Assembly: GCA_017452305.1 (NCBI GenBank) | Contig: JAFTMQ010000205.1 | Coordinates: 1 to 12,969, forward strand | From: Clostridia bacterium | Lineage (GTDB): Bacteria; Bacillota; Clostridia; Christensenellales; Borkfalkiaceae | Reading direction: 5' to 3' | Length of the DNA stretch: 12,969 nt | In this document: piece by piece, positions 1 to 5,694 of the stretch | How positions within the stretch are numbered: the first letter of the stretch is position 1 | How the letters are laid out: each line of letters begins with the position of its first letter | Program-made: the position numbers and the translations under genes | The notes under the pieces: model-generated | The model's input: only the letters and a program-made list of their open reading frames with translations | Databases searched by the model: none | What the model was told of the DNA's origin: nothing

Positions 1-695
1 TCCTTCTTTAGCCTCAATATTATCTTTTTTTCAAGGCGGGATATATAGCTCTGCGAAATCCCCAAAAGGTCGGCGACGTCCTTTTGCGTCATCTCCTCGC
101 CGCCCCCTAAGCCAAACCGCAAAAACATAATTTTCCGCTCCCGCTCCGACAGCTTTTTCAACGCCTCTTTCAACTGCTCTTTTTCCGCGTTCGCTTCAAT
201 ATCCCCATACACCGTGTCCGCGGACATACCCAACACGTCGGATAAAAGCAGCTCGTTCCCCTCAAAATCGGTGTTGAGCGGCTCGTCAAAGGACACCTCG
301 CTTTTAAGTCGAGCCGTACGACGCAGGTACATCAAAATCTCGTTTTCGATACAGCGCGAGGCGTAGGTGGCAAGCTTGATTTTTTTGTCCGTCTTAAAGG
401 AATTTATCGCCTTGATAAGCCCTATCGTGCCGATAGAAACGAGGTCGTCGTTATCCACCCCCGTGTTGTCAAATTTACGGGCAATATACACCACCAAACG
501 CAGGTTATGTTGAATTAAAAGGGCGCGTGCTTGCTCCTTTTCTTGTTCTTCGCCAAGCTTTCTAAGCATTTCGCTCTCTTCCTCGGGGGAAAGGGGCAAA
601 GGCAACGCTTCGCCGCCACCGCAAACGTAATCCACTACCTCTTTGTCCAAACACAGCTTTTGTAAAAAAATCTTCAAAATTTCCTTGATCTTCAT
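1..695 (-). CDS. sigE: RNA polymerase sporulation sigma factor SigE precursor (partial, 3' end outside window)
   Basis: Mother-cell sigma factor of early sporulation, made as an inactive membrane-associated precursor. The 231 residues in the window align almost end to end with Bacillus SigE (239 aa), so only about the last ten residues are missing past the left edge. An amphipathic N-terminal pro-sequence (residues 1-23, MKIKEILKIF...) leads to the conserved GGGEALPLPLS segment. By alignment, cleavage would fall near Tyr23/Val24. Region 2 carries NLRLVVYIARKF (64-75), DLVSIGTIGLIKAI (84-97) and YASRCIENEILMYLRR (111-126); region 4 ends with the helix-turn-helix GISQSYISRLEKK (212-224). The ATG at 693-695 follows the spoIIGA stop by 5 bases, with AAAGGG as ribosome binding site inside the spoIIGA 3' end, so the two are co-transcribed and probably translationally coupled. 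The partner upstream is its own presumed activating protease. Identity is very secure. Confidence 0.97.
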   Translation of the reverse strand, partial: MKIKEILKIFLQKLCLDKEVVDYVCGGGEALPLPLSPEEESEMLRKLGEEQEKEQARALLIQHNLRLVVYIARKFDNTGVDNDDLVSIGTIGLIKAINSFKTDKKIKLATYASRCIENEILMYLRRTARLKSEVSFDEPLNTDFEGNELLLSDVLGMSADTVYGDIEANAEKEQLKEALKKLSERERKIMFLRFGLGGGEEMTQKDVADLLGISQSYISRLEKKIILRLKK

Positions 696-700
696 ACGGC

Positions 701-1522
701 TTATCCCTTTATAATTCCTACGTTTAAGAGTACTTGATACTCTCGGTTTAACATATGCTTCGAGGGGGTGAAATATACCTCGATTTCCCTGCTTTCCATA
801 GACGGAATTTTCACTTTTATCCGCGCACGGAAAAGCTGCACCTTTCTTTCTCCCGACATGGTGGCAATCACCATTTCATCGCGTACCTGCCCCCCATCTT
901 CGTCCTTTTCTTCTTCCGTTTGAAAGAGGATTTCTTCCCCGAAAATATCGTAAAATACGGCGGGGGAAAGAAAACAGACGGGCACGCCGTTTTTGCTTGC
1001 CAAATTTCCGCTGTCCAAATAGCCCAAAAGGGAAAAACTACGTTGCTTGTAAAGAATTTCACACGAGTAAATCCCTTGAAAAAGCTTGCGTTTTTGATAT
1101 AGCTTTTTAACGAGGACAAGCGTGAGCAAGGACAACAGCGCAAAACCGAGCACAACCAAAAATATAGGCGTTTTTTGCGGAAAAATTGCGGAAAACAGCG
1201 CCGTGAGCGCACCCCCATAGACAAAGGTGAGAAAAAAGAACACACCGACGTTCAACGCGTACCTGCCCCACTCCTTTCTGTTTTTTATCCGTGGAAAAGC
1301 AAGCAAACAAAGCAAAAAGCCCACGGCAATTTTAAGAAAAATAAGCAAAGCGTTCGGCAGTAAAATTAGCGGAAAAACGACGGCAAATACACCGCCTATG
1401 CAAGCGGATATGAGAATTTTCCACCACGCAGTTTTCGTTTTGCAAAGTAAAAAGGAAAGGTTTAATAGGGCAAAATCAAAGAGCGTATTTTCCAAAAAAG
1501 CGTACTCGATATATACCACCAT
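701..1522 (-). CDS. spoIIGA: Sporulation sigma-E processing peptidase SpoIIGA
   Basis: Membrane aspartic protease that removes the SigE pro-sequence once the sporulation septum forms. The 273-aa product has an N-terminal half of about five hydrophobic segments (roughly 10-27, 35-50, 56-76, 90-108, 117-138), then a soluble domain with the motif GYLDSGN; Asp170 of the DSG triplet is the expected catalytic residue. The length is somewhat below the Bacillus protein (309 aa). The ATG start at 1520-1522 is supported by alignment of MVVYIEYAFLEN with the family N-terminus and by a purine-rich GGGGAAGAGGG ribosome binding site. That site lies in the 3' arm of a stem-loop (1529-1563), so translation may be structurally gated. 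A likely extended -10 promoter (1564-1572) lies directly upstream, and sigE follows by 5 bases. Sequence conservation in this family is low, but topology, DSGN motif and neighbour make the call secure. Confidence 0.95.
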   Translation of the reverse strand: MVVYIEYAFLENTLFDFALLNLSFLLCKTKTAWWKILISACIGGVFAVVFPLILLPNALLIFLKIAVGFLLCLLAFPRIKNRKEWGRYALNVGVFFFLTFVYGGALTALFSAIFPQKTPIFLVVLGFALLSLLTLVLVKKLYQKRKLFQGIYSCEILYKQRSFSLLGYLDSGNLASKNGVPVCFLSPAVFYDIFGEEILFQTEEEKDEDGGQVRDEMVIATMSGERKVQLFRARIKVKIPSMESREIEVYFTPSKHMLNREYQVLLNVGIIKG

Positions 1523-1528
1523 AAAAAA

Positions 1529-1563
1529 GCCCTCTTCCCCTTATTTTTCAAGGGGTTGAGGGC
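1529..1563 (-). promoter_or_regulatory. Terminator-like stem-loop over the spoIIGA ribosome binding site
   Basis: The inverted repeat GCCCTC-TT-CCCCTT / AAGGGG-TT-GAGGGC surrounds a 7-base loop (1543-1549). On the minus strand it is followed at once by six T residues (1523-1528) and then the spoIIGA ATG, the layout of an intrinsic terminator. The 3' arm also holds the ribosome binding site. If transcription starts about 7 bases after the -10 box at 1564-1569, the first base falls near 1557 and only the inner CCCCTT/AAGGGG stem would be in the mRNA. It would then be an SD-masking hairpin rather than a full terminator. The symmetry is seen directly; the function is inferred. Confidence 0.5.
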
Positions 1564-1572
1564 ATTATAGCA
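1564..1572 (-). promoter_or_regulatory. Putative extended -10 promoter of spoIIGA-sigE
   Basis: The minus strand reads TGCTATAAT, a perfect TATAAT box with an extended -10 TG. I see no good -35 hexamer at 17 or at 22 bases upstream. The known Bacillus spoIIG promoter is also weak at -35 and depends on phosphorylated Spo0A. One near match to the 0A box (TGTCGAT on the plus strand, 1622-1628, against TGNCGAA) lies about 50 bases further upstream. Activation by Spo0A is inferred from the family, not demonstrated here. Confidence 0.5.
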
Positions 1573-1650
1573 CACGGAAAGCATAAAATAAATAAGTCTT
1601 TTGTAAAACGCGCGTTTTTATTGTCGATTTCGCTTTTGATAAATCCTAAA

Positions 1651-1680
1651 ACGCCTTTTAGCGGAAATGCTAAAAGGCGT
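1651..1680 (-). terminator. Strong stem-loop terminator after yraN (could act in both directions)
   Basis: A perfect 12-bp stem (1651-1662 pairing with 1669-1680) encloses the 6-base loop GGAAAT. On the minus strand the stem is followed by TTTT; on the plus strand by six Ts. The yraN stop codon (1670-1672) lies inside the 5' arm, so this ends the asnS-to-yraN gene run and insulates spoIIGA-sigE. No plus-strand gene ends here. Confidence 0.85.
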
Positions 1681-2028
1681 TTTTTATGTATTCGATTTTT
1701 CCGTCGGCGTAAACTTCCGCGACGTCAAAGCGTGCATTGGGCTCTTCCCCCGTCTGTTTCCAAAAACACTGCGCTATCTTTCGATAACGGCGCTGTTTTT
1801 CCGCCGTCACCGCTTCGCGCGGCGTTCCGTATTCGTCACTCGTGCGCGTTTTGACCTCGATAAAGACAATTTCGTCCTTGTCCTCGGCAATCAAATCCGC
1901 TTCGCCAAAAGGGGTGCGGTAGTTACGCTTCAATATCTTAAAACCCTGCTTTTTGAGGTGGGCTTCGACGAGCTTTTCGCCCGCGTTTCCTAAAAGTTTT
2001 TTGTGAAGCTTCTGCGGTGAATGGGCAT
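1670..2028 (-). CDS. yraN: UPF0102/YraN-family endonuclease-like protein (start disrupted by apparent 1-base deletion)
   Basis: Small conserved protein often found next to rnhB, with the fold of Holliday-junction resolvase-type nucleases; its cellular role is not settled. Conserved blocks are present: GNAGEKLVEAHLKKQGF, then FGEADLIA and the EVKTR core typical of PD-(D/E)xK nucleases, ending KIEYIKNAF. The frame stays open upstream to 2137 but offers no good start. An ATG at 2026-2028 has a fine ribosome binding site (AAGGAG at 2037-2042, 8-base spacing) but is one base out of frame. Adding a single C to the run at 2023-2025 puts it in frame and gives a 119-aa protein (MPHSPQKLHKK...), the normal family length. 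I therefore give 2028 as the intended start. The gene overlaps the end of rnhB and stops inside the terminator stem. Family call secure; start conditional on the frameshift. Confidence 0.85.
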
Positions 2029-2609
2029 AAGCCTTTCTCCTTAATGCCTTTGATGTGCTCTGCCGTGCCGTAGCCCTTGTTCTTTTCAAAGCCGTAATCG
2101 GGATAGGTTTGCGCGAAATCCACCATTTTTTTATCACGGTGGACTTTGGCTATAATGCTTGCCGCGCCTATCGAATAAGAGAGCGCGTCGCCGTGGATTA
2201 CGCTTTGTTGGGGGTGAGGAATATTGAGCGTCATATTGCCGTCCGTGAGTACGACGTCGGGCGAAATATTCAATTCCTCAATCGCGCGTTTCATGCCGAG
2301 CTTTGTCGCTTCCAAAATGTTGATTTCGTCAATCACCTTTTCGTCAATTTCGATAATCGTATAGGCAAGGGCGCGCGCTTTGATTTGCTCGGCGAGCGTT
2401 TCGCGCTTCTTTTCGGACAGCTTTTTGCTATCGTCCACGCCGACGACGAGCGCTTCCTCGTCCAAGGGCATAATCACTGCCGCGCAAACGACGGGGCCTG
2501 CGAGAGGCCCTCTGCCCACCTCGTCCACGCCCGCGATATACTGATAGCCGCGCGCTAAAAGACTGCGTTCATATTGCAATTTTTCTTCTGCGTTCCAAAT
2601 TTTTTTCAT
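1938..2609 (-). CDS. rnhB: Ribonuclease HII (C-terminus apparently frameshifted)
   Basis: Cleaves the RNA strand of RNA-DNA hybrids and starts removal of single ribonucleotides from DNA. The first 193 residues are canonical: GVDEVGRGPLAGPV with metal ligands Asp29 and Glu30, DDSKKLSEKKRE (59-70), Asp123 in VLTDGN, and Asp141 before SYSIGAASIIAKVHRD. After Gly193 the given frame runs into 30 unrelated basic residues. In the next frame the same DNA encodes PIHRRSFTKNF followed by TAG at 1990-1992, which is the conserved RnhB C-terminus. One missing base in the C run (plus-strand GGG at 2023-2025) explains this, so the intended gene is probably 1990-2609 (about 207 aa). The start ATG at 2607-2609 has an AAAGG site and follows rbgA by 15 bases. 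The loss is either a sequencing/assembly error or a recent mutation. Confidence 0.93.
   Translation of the reverse strand: MKKIWNAEEKLQYERSLLARGYQYIAGVDEVGRGPLAGPVVCAAVIMPLDEEALVVGVDDSKKLSEKKRETLAEQIKARALAYTIIEIDEKVIDEINILEATKLGMKRAIEELNISPDVVLTDGNMTLNIPHPQQSVIHGDALSYSIGAASIIAKVHRDKKMVDFAQTYPDYGFEKNKGYGTAEHIKGIKEKGLCPFTAEASQKTFRKRGRKARRSPPQKAGF
2023..2025 (-). other. Probable single-base deletion (frameshift site) affecting rnhB and yraN
   Basis: The minus strand reads TTATGCCCATTCACCGC. With four Cs instead of three, RnhB continues as GLCPIHRRSFTKNF-stop and the AAGGAG-preceded ATG at 2028 becomes the in-frame start of YraN. A single change repairs two genes at once, which makes chance unlikely. 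Confidence 0.8.
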
Positions 2610-2624
2610 AAGTGTTGCCTTTGA

Positions 2625-3482
2625 TTAAAATTCAAAATCCTGATAATCTTTGGGGTCTTCAAGGCAAATTTTGCCGATTCTGCCCTTGCGGAAATCGTCC
2701 ACGATTGCCTTTGCGCCGCGCTCGTAATCGTATTCGCCGCCGCGGAAAATAAACCCTCTGCGCTTGCAAACCGCCTCGTACATACCAAGCTTTTCGGAAA
2801 AATCGGTGATGCCGTAGCGCTCCGTCAAGCATTCGGGATATTTTTCGGCAAGCTCGCCCAAAAGCTCCAACGCGACGTTGTCCATATCCAAAATATCGTC
2901 ATTGATACTGCCGATATAAGCAAGATGGCGTGCGAGGTATTGATTATCAAAGGACGGGGGCATTGTACCGGGGGTATCGAGCAAATCGAACTCGCCGCAT
3001 TTAAGCCAACGCACGTCGCGCGTAACGCCTGCTTTGTCGCCCGTCTTGGCGCGCTTTTGGCCGCTTAAAAGATTGACGATGGTGCTTTTGCCCGTGTTGG
3101 GAATGCCTGCAACCATAAAACGGAAGGTGCGGTTTAAGCCCTTGGCTTGCGCCCTTTCCCGTTTTTCCTTGACGATAGCATTGAGGCGCGCAAGGATTTG
3201 TCTTTTCGTGGAAATATTGGTGGAATCGCATTTCATCGCGTACCTGCCCCTATCCTCGAAGAATTTTACAAACGCGTCCGCCCTGCCGTCGGAAAGGTCG
3301 GCTTTGTTTAAAACGTATAAAATCGGCTTTTCGCCGAAGATTTTTTTAAGGTTTTTGTTGAGGGTGGCAATCGGTGCACGCGCGTCCAAAACGCAAATTA
3401 CGCCGTCGCATAAATCGCGTTTTGCTTCCATGTCGCGCATCGCTTTCGTCATATGCCCCGGAAACCATTGTATATTTTTCAT
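2625..3482 (-). CDS. rbgA: Ribosome biogenesis GTPase RbgA (YlqF), circularly permuted
   Basis: GTPase needed for late maturation of the 50S ribosomal subunit. The 285-aa length matches the family. The G motifs are in the circularly permuted order: WFPGHMTKA at the N-terminus (6-14), DARAP (33-37), G4 NKAD (59-62), then G1 GIPNTGKST (126-134), G2 Thr154 in GVTRD and G3 DTPG (169-172), followed by the C-terminal RNA-binding helical domain. The ATG at 3480-3482 has AAAGGA 7 bases upstream. rnhB follows after 15 bases, the same pairing as in Bacillus. Between it and trmD lie GCTGAAT/GTGAATT short repeats and element copy A. Codons around residues 80-85 contain one copy of a 22-bp sequence also present in spoIIGA (3229-3250). 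Confidence 0.97.
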   Translation of the reverse strand: MKNIQWFPGHMTKAMRDMEAKRDLCDGVICVLDARAPIATLNKNLKKIFGEKPILYVLNKADLSDGRADAFVKFFEDRGRYAMKCDSTNISTKRQILARLNAIVKEKRERAQAKGLNRTFRFMVAGIPNTGKSTIVNLLSGQKRAKTGDKAGVTRDVRWLKCGEFDLLDTPGTMPPSFDNQYLARHLAYIGSINDDILDMDNVALELLGELAEKYPECLTERYGITDFSEKLGMYEAVCKRRGFIFRGGEYDYERGAKAIVDDFRKGRIGKICLEDPKDYQDFEF

Positions 3483-3500
3483 TGTGTTATCCTTTTTTAA

Positions 3501-3530
3501 GTGCTGAATGCTGAATTGTGGCTGTGAATT
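3501..3530. repeat. Short GCTGAAT/GTGAATT tandem repeat module upstream of rbgA
   Basis: The plus strand carries two GCTGAAT-type heptamers, then TTGTGGC, then GTGAATT (3524-3530). Nearly the same string stands upstream of plsX (11250-11277). The GTGAATT unit is the same as the linker of the hairpin run upstream of ftsY. It lies in the 5' leader of rbgA, between element A and the ribosome binding site. Function unknown. Confidence 0.6.
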
Positions 3531-3541
3531 TGCGCCGTCCG

Positions 3542-4336
3542 TTAAGAACGGTAAAACGGCGGAGATACAAGCAGTTCAAGACATTGTGAGCACCCTACAG
3601 GGAGCGTACTAAAACGTACGTGACTGAGGGGCACGGAACGACAACGCTGTATTGCGCCGCATATTCTCTGTTTGTATAAAAGGTCGGGGCGGCGCTTGCG
3701 CGTTATTTCCAACGCCTGCTCCCTGCGCCATTCGTCGATTTTGCCGTGGTCGCCACTGCGTAAAACCTCGGGGACGGTCAATCCCTTGTATTCCTGCGGA
3801 CGGGTGTATTGCGGATATTCGAGCATATTATCCGAAAAGCTTTCATCGACAAGCGAGGACGTGTTGATAACGCCGTCTACGTAGCGCGAAACGCAGTCCG
3901 CAATGACCATAGCGGGCAATTCACCGCCCGTCAAAACATAGTCGCCTATCGAGATTTCCTCGTCGATAAAGAGGTCTAAAACACGTTGGTCAACCCCCTC
4001 GTAATGTCCGCAAAGCAAGATGAGGTGTTCGTATTCCAAAAGCTCAAACACCTTTTGCTGCTTGAAGGTTTCGCCCTTGGGGGACATATAGATACGGCGC
4101 GCCTTGTGGTCGGGGTCGATTGCCTCAATCGCGTTGCCGATGGGCGGCGCCATCATCACCATGCCCGCACCACCGCCGAAGGGATAATCGTCACACTTTA
4201 AGTGCTTATCCTCCGTGTAGTCGCGTATGTTGACGATATTGATTTGTATCTTGCCCGATTTTTGCGCTCTGCCAAGAATGCTCTCTTGCATGGCGGAAAA
4301 CATTTCGGGGAATAAGGTTAAAATGTCAATTCTCAT
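3542..4336 (-). CDS. trmD: tRNA (guanine-N1)-methyltransferase TrmD with repeat-derived C-terminal extension
   Basis: SAM-dependent SPOUT enzyme that methylates G37 next to the anticodon, preventing +1 frameshifting. From the ATG at 4336 (MRIDILTLFPEMF) the typical blocks follow: YPFGGGAGMVMM, the knot segments LLCGHYEGVDQRV and IGDYVLTGGELPAMVIAD, then DESFSDNMLEYPQYTRP. The family normally ends soon after RRPDLL (here residue 220). This frame continues about 44 residues into element copy A (YKQRICGAIQRC...), giving 264 aa. The extension is translated repeat, not a known domain. No ribosome binding site precedes the ATG (upstream is CCCCCTAATTTTT on the minus strand). An in-frame GTG at 4373-4375 lies further upstream, also without one. 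Element B lies between it and ftsY. Confidence 0.96.
   Translation of the reverse strand: MRIDILTLFPEMFSAMQESILGRAQKSGKIQINIVNIRDYTEDKHLKCDDYPFGGGAGMVMMAPPIGNAIEAIDPDHKARRIYMSPKGETFKQQKVFELLEYEHLILLCGHYEGVDQRVLDLFIDEEISIGDYVLTGGELPAMVIADCVSRYVDGVINTSSLVDESFSDNMLEYPQYTRPQEYKGLTVPEVLRSGDHGKIDEWRREQALEITRKRRPDLLYKQRICGAIQRCRSVPLSHVRFSTLPVGCSQCLELLVSPPFYRS
3553..3673 (-). repeat. Intergenic structured element, copy A (subtype II), overlapping trmD 3' end
   Basis: Shares with copies B, D and E the plus-strand blocks AAAACGGCGGAGAT, AGCAGTTCAAG and CACCCTACAGGGAGCGTAC. Its right end (CGCTGTATTGCGCC) matches copy C instead. The internal hairpin is CGTAC (3605-3609) / GTACG (3616-3620). It is preceded on the left by GCGCCGT and the hairpin CCGTT-AAG-AACGG (3539-3551), in which the trmD stop codon lies. 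The reading frame of trmD passes through the whole copy. Confidence 0.8.
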
Positions 4337-4364
4337 AAAAATTAGGGGGATTTTTCCATTTGCG

Positions 4365-4380
4365 CCGTTTATCACAACGG
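4365..4380. repeat. Small hairpin next to element B
   Basis: CCGTT and AACGG pair around a 6-base loop, immediately left of the AAAACGG end of copy B. Copy A has the same arrangement (3539-3551) with a different loop, and both are preceded by ATTTGCGCCG. It appears to belong to the same module, in the leader of trmD. Confidence 0.55.
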
Positions 4381-4506
4381 AAAACGGCGGAGATGCGAGC
4401 AGTTCAAGGCATTGTGAGCACCCTACAGGGAGCGTACAGAGACGTACGTGACTGAAAGGGCGCGGAGCAATAACGATGAAATGCGACGTATATACGTCCG
4501 TTTTTT
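4381..4506 (-). repeat. Intergenic structured element, copy B (subtype I)
   Basis: About 126 bp between ftsY and trmD, beginning AAAACGG (4381-4387) and ending with its reverse complement CCGTTTT (4498-4504). Inside are the hairpin CGTAC (4433-4437) / GTACG (4444-4448) and the perfect 14-bp palindrome GACGTATATACGTC (4485-4498). Aligned by eye it differs from copy D at about 9 positions with no gaps, roughly 93% identity. On the minus strand it starts at the ftsY stop codon TAA (4505-4507). No conserved reading frame is seen, so it is more likely a MITE-like repeat or structured RNA/DNA element. Confidence 0.88.
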
Positions 4507-5401
4507 ACAAAATTGCCTCTACAAACGCCTTGCTGTCGAACATTTCCAAATCGTCCATTTTTTCGCCGACGCCTGCAAAGACAACGGGTAAGGACAATTC
4601 TTCCGCGAGCGAGAAGACAAAGCCGCCCTTTGCCGTGCCGTCAAGCTTGGTAAGGACAAGTCCGTCAAGCTCCACAGCCTCGTCGAATACGCGCGCTTGG
4701 TTGACGGCATTTTGCCCCGTGGTCGCGTCCAAAACAAGCAGCTTTAAGAAGTCCGCTTCAGGATATTCGCGGGTGACCACTCTATCCATTTTACGAAGCT
4801 CGTTCATCAAGTTTTCCTTGACGTGCAATCTGCCTGCGGTGTCGATGATGACAACGTCCGTCTTCTTCGCCTTTGCCGAGGCTACGGCATCGAAAATAAC
4901 CGCGGCGGGATCGCTCCCCTCCTCGTGCTTGACGATACGCACCTTGGCGCGCTCCGCCCAAATGGCAAGCTGTTCACTTGCCGCCGCACGGAAGGTATCT
5001 GCCGCCGCAACCGTGACCGTTTTGCCTTGCGCGAGGAAATAGTGCGCGAGTTTGCCCACCGTCGTCGTTTTGCCTACGCCGTTTACGCCGACAAGCATAA
5101 TCACGCAAGGATACGCGGGCGCTTCCACCTCGCTTTCCTCTAAGATGTCGATGAGGATTTCACGAAGCAAGGAAATTACGTAGTCTTGGTCCTTTAAACG
5201 CTCGTCCATCGCGCGCTTTTTGACGCGCTCAACAACCTCTTGCGCCGTGGAATAGGATACGTCGGACGCAATGAGAATTTCCTCTAACTCCTCGTAAAAC
5301 TCGTCGCCGAGTTTGTTTTTGGAAAAGAGTATACGGAGCTTAGACGCAAGGTTGTCCTTCGTCTTTTTCATTGCTCCAAAAAGTTTACTAAAAAAGCCCA
5401 T
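4505..5401 (-). CDS. ftsY: Signal recognition particle receptor FtsY
   Basis: SRP GTPase that receives ribosome-nascent chain complexes from Ffh and delivers them to SecYEG at the membrane. The 298-aa protein starts at the ATG at 5399-5401 (MGFFSKLFGAMKK), which has AAGGAG 6 bases upstream (5408-5413); the upstream in-frame ATG at 5437 lies in hairpin DNA and is rejected. A short amphipathic N-terminus stands in for the long acidic A domain of some species. The N domain is about 20-95. The G domain has GVNGVGKTT (105-113), DTFRAAA (135-141), DTAGR (187-191), TKLDG (251-255) and GVGE (277-280), and ends KAFVEAIL. The usual upstream neighbour smc is present but 418 bases away, with two elements and a hairpin run between. 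The usual downstream ylxM-ffh is absent. Confidence 0.98.
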   Translation of the reverse strand: MGFFSKLFGAMKKTKDNLASKLRILFSKNKLGDEFYEELEEILIASDVSYSTAQEVVERVKKRAMDERLKDQDYVISLLREILIDILEESEVEAPAYPCVIMLVGVNGVGKTTTVGKLAHYFLAQGKTVTVAAADTFRAAASEQLAIWAERAKVRIVKHEEGSDPAAVIFDAVASAKAKKTDVVIIDTAGRLHVKENLMNELRKMDRVVTREYPEADFLKLLVLDATTGQNAVNQARVFDEAVELDGLVLTKLDGTAKGGFVFSLAEELSLPVVFAGVGEKMDDLEMFDSKAFVEAIL

Positions 5402-5417
5402 AGGGAACTCCTTTTTT

Positions 5418-5546
5418 GTTGACGGTTTCACCGTCAACGTGAATTGATTTGCTTATAGCAAATCGTGAATTGCGCTTTATAGTGCGTGAATTGGCAACAT
5501 AGTTGCCGTGAATTGCAAGGCGTTGCGTTACAATGCACGGTTGAAT
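5418..5546. repeat. Run of short hairpins joined by invariant GTGAATT linkers, ftsY leader
   Basis: Four exact GTGAATT copies occur at 5439-5445, 5465-5471, 5486-5492 and 5508-5514. Each is preceded by a different inverted repeat: GTTGACGGT/ACCGTCAAC (5418-5438, loop TTC), GATTTGCT/AGCAAATC (5446-5464, loop TAT), GCGCT/AGTGC with one G-T pair (5472-5485, loop TTAT) and GGCAAC/GTTGCC (5493-5507, loop ATA). A fifth, degenerate unit ends near GTTGAAT (5540-5546). Stems differ in sequence while linker and architecture stay constant. In the minus-strand transcript the last hairpin ends just before AAAAAAGGAG, the ftsY ribosome binding site. I know no named family with this form. Confidence 0.8.
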
Positions 5547-5556
5547 AAGCAGTCGC

Positions 5557-5674
5557 AAAAACAGAGCAAGACGCAAGCAAGACAAGGCGTCGTGAGTACC
5601 CCGACAGGAGCGTACTTAGACGTACGCGACTGAGGGTTGCCACAGCGCGACGCTGTATTGCGCCACAGACTTTT
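5557..5674 (-). repeat. Intergenic structured element, copy C (subtype II, diverged)
   Basis: More diverged copy, recognisable by GTGAGTACCCCGACAGG, the 6-bp hairpin GCGTAC (5610-5615) / GTACGC (5622-5627), GACTGAGGG and the right end CGCTGTATTGCGCCACAGAC, the last shared with copy A. Ends pair imperfectly (GCAAAA...TTTTGC). It stands head-to-tail with copy D, separated by about 20 bases. Confidence 0.72.
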
Positions 5675-5694
5675 GCGCGCCTATCCAAGCCGCG

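Noticed and set aside
4471..4486. Relation between the 22-bp coding repeat and the 120-bp element through shared CGATGAAATGCGA
   Set aside because: The 13-base overlap with the rbgA copy does not extend on either side and is on the opposite strand relative to the genes; probably coincidence.
5399..5437. Earlier ftsY start at 5437
   Set aside because: The extra 12 residues are read from hairpin DNA, while the ATG at 5401 has a strong, well-spaced AAGGAG and matches the family N-terminus.
5418..5546. CRISPR array
   Set aside because: The repeated unit is only 7 bases, the intervening sequences are themselves palindromes of 14-21 bases, and no cas gene is present.
5434..5688. 84-codon minus-strand open frame in the smc/ftsY gap
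   Set aside because: It translates element copy C and the hairpin run. The similar peptide in the TrmD tail is due to shared repeat DNA (CGAIQR...), and the frame is not open in the other copies.
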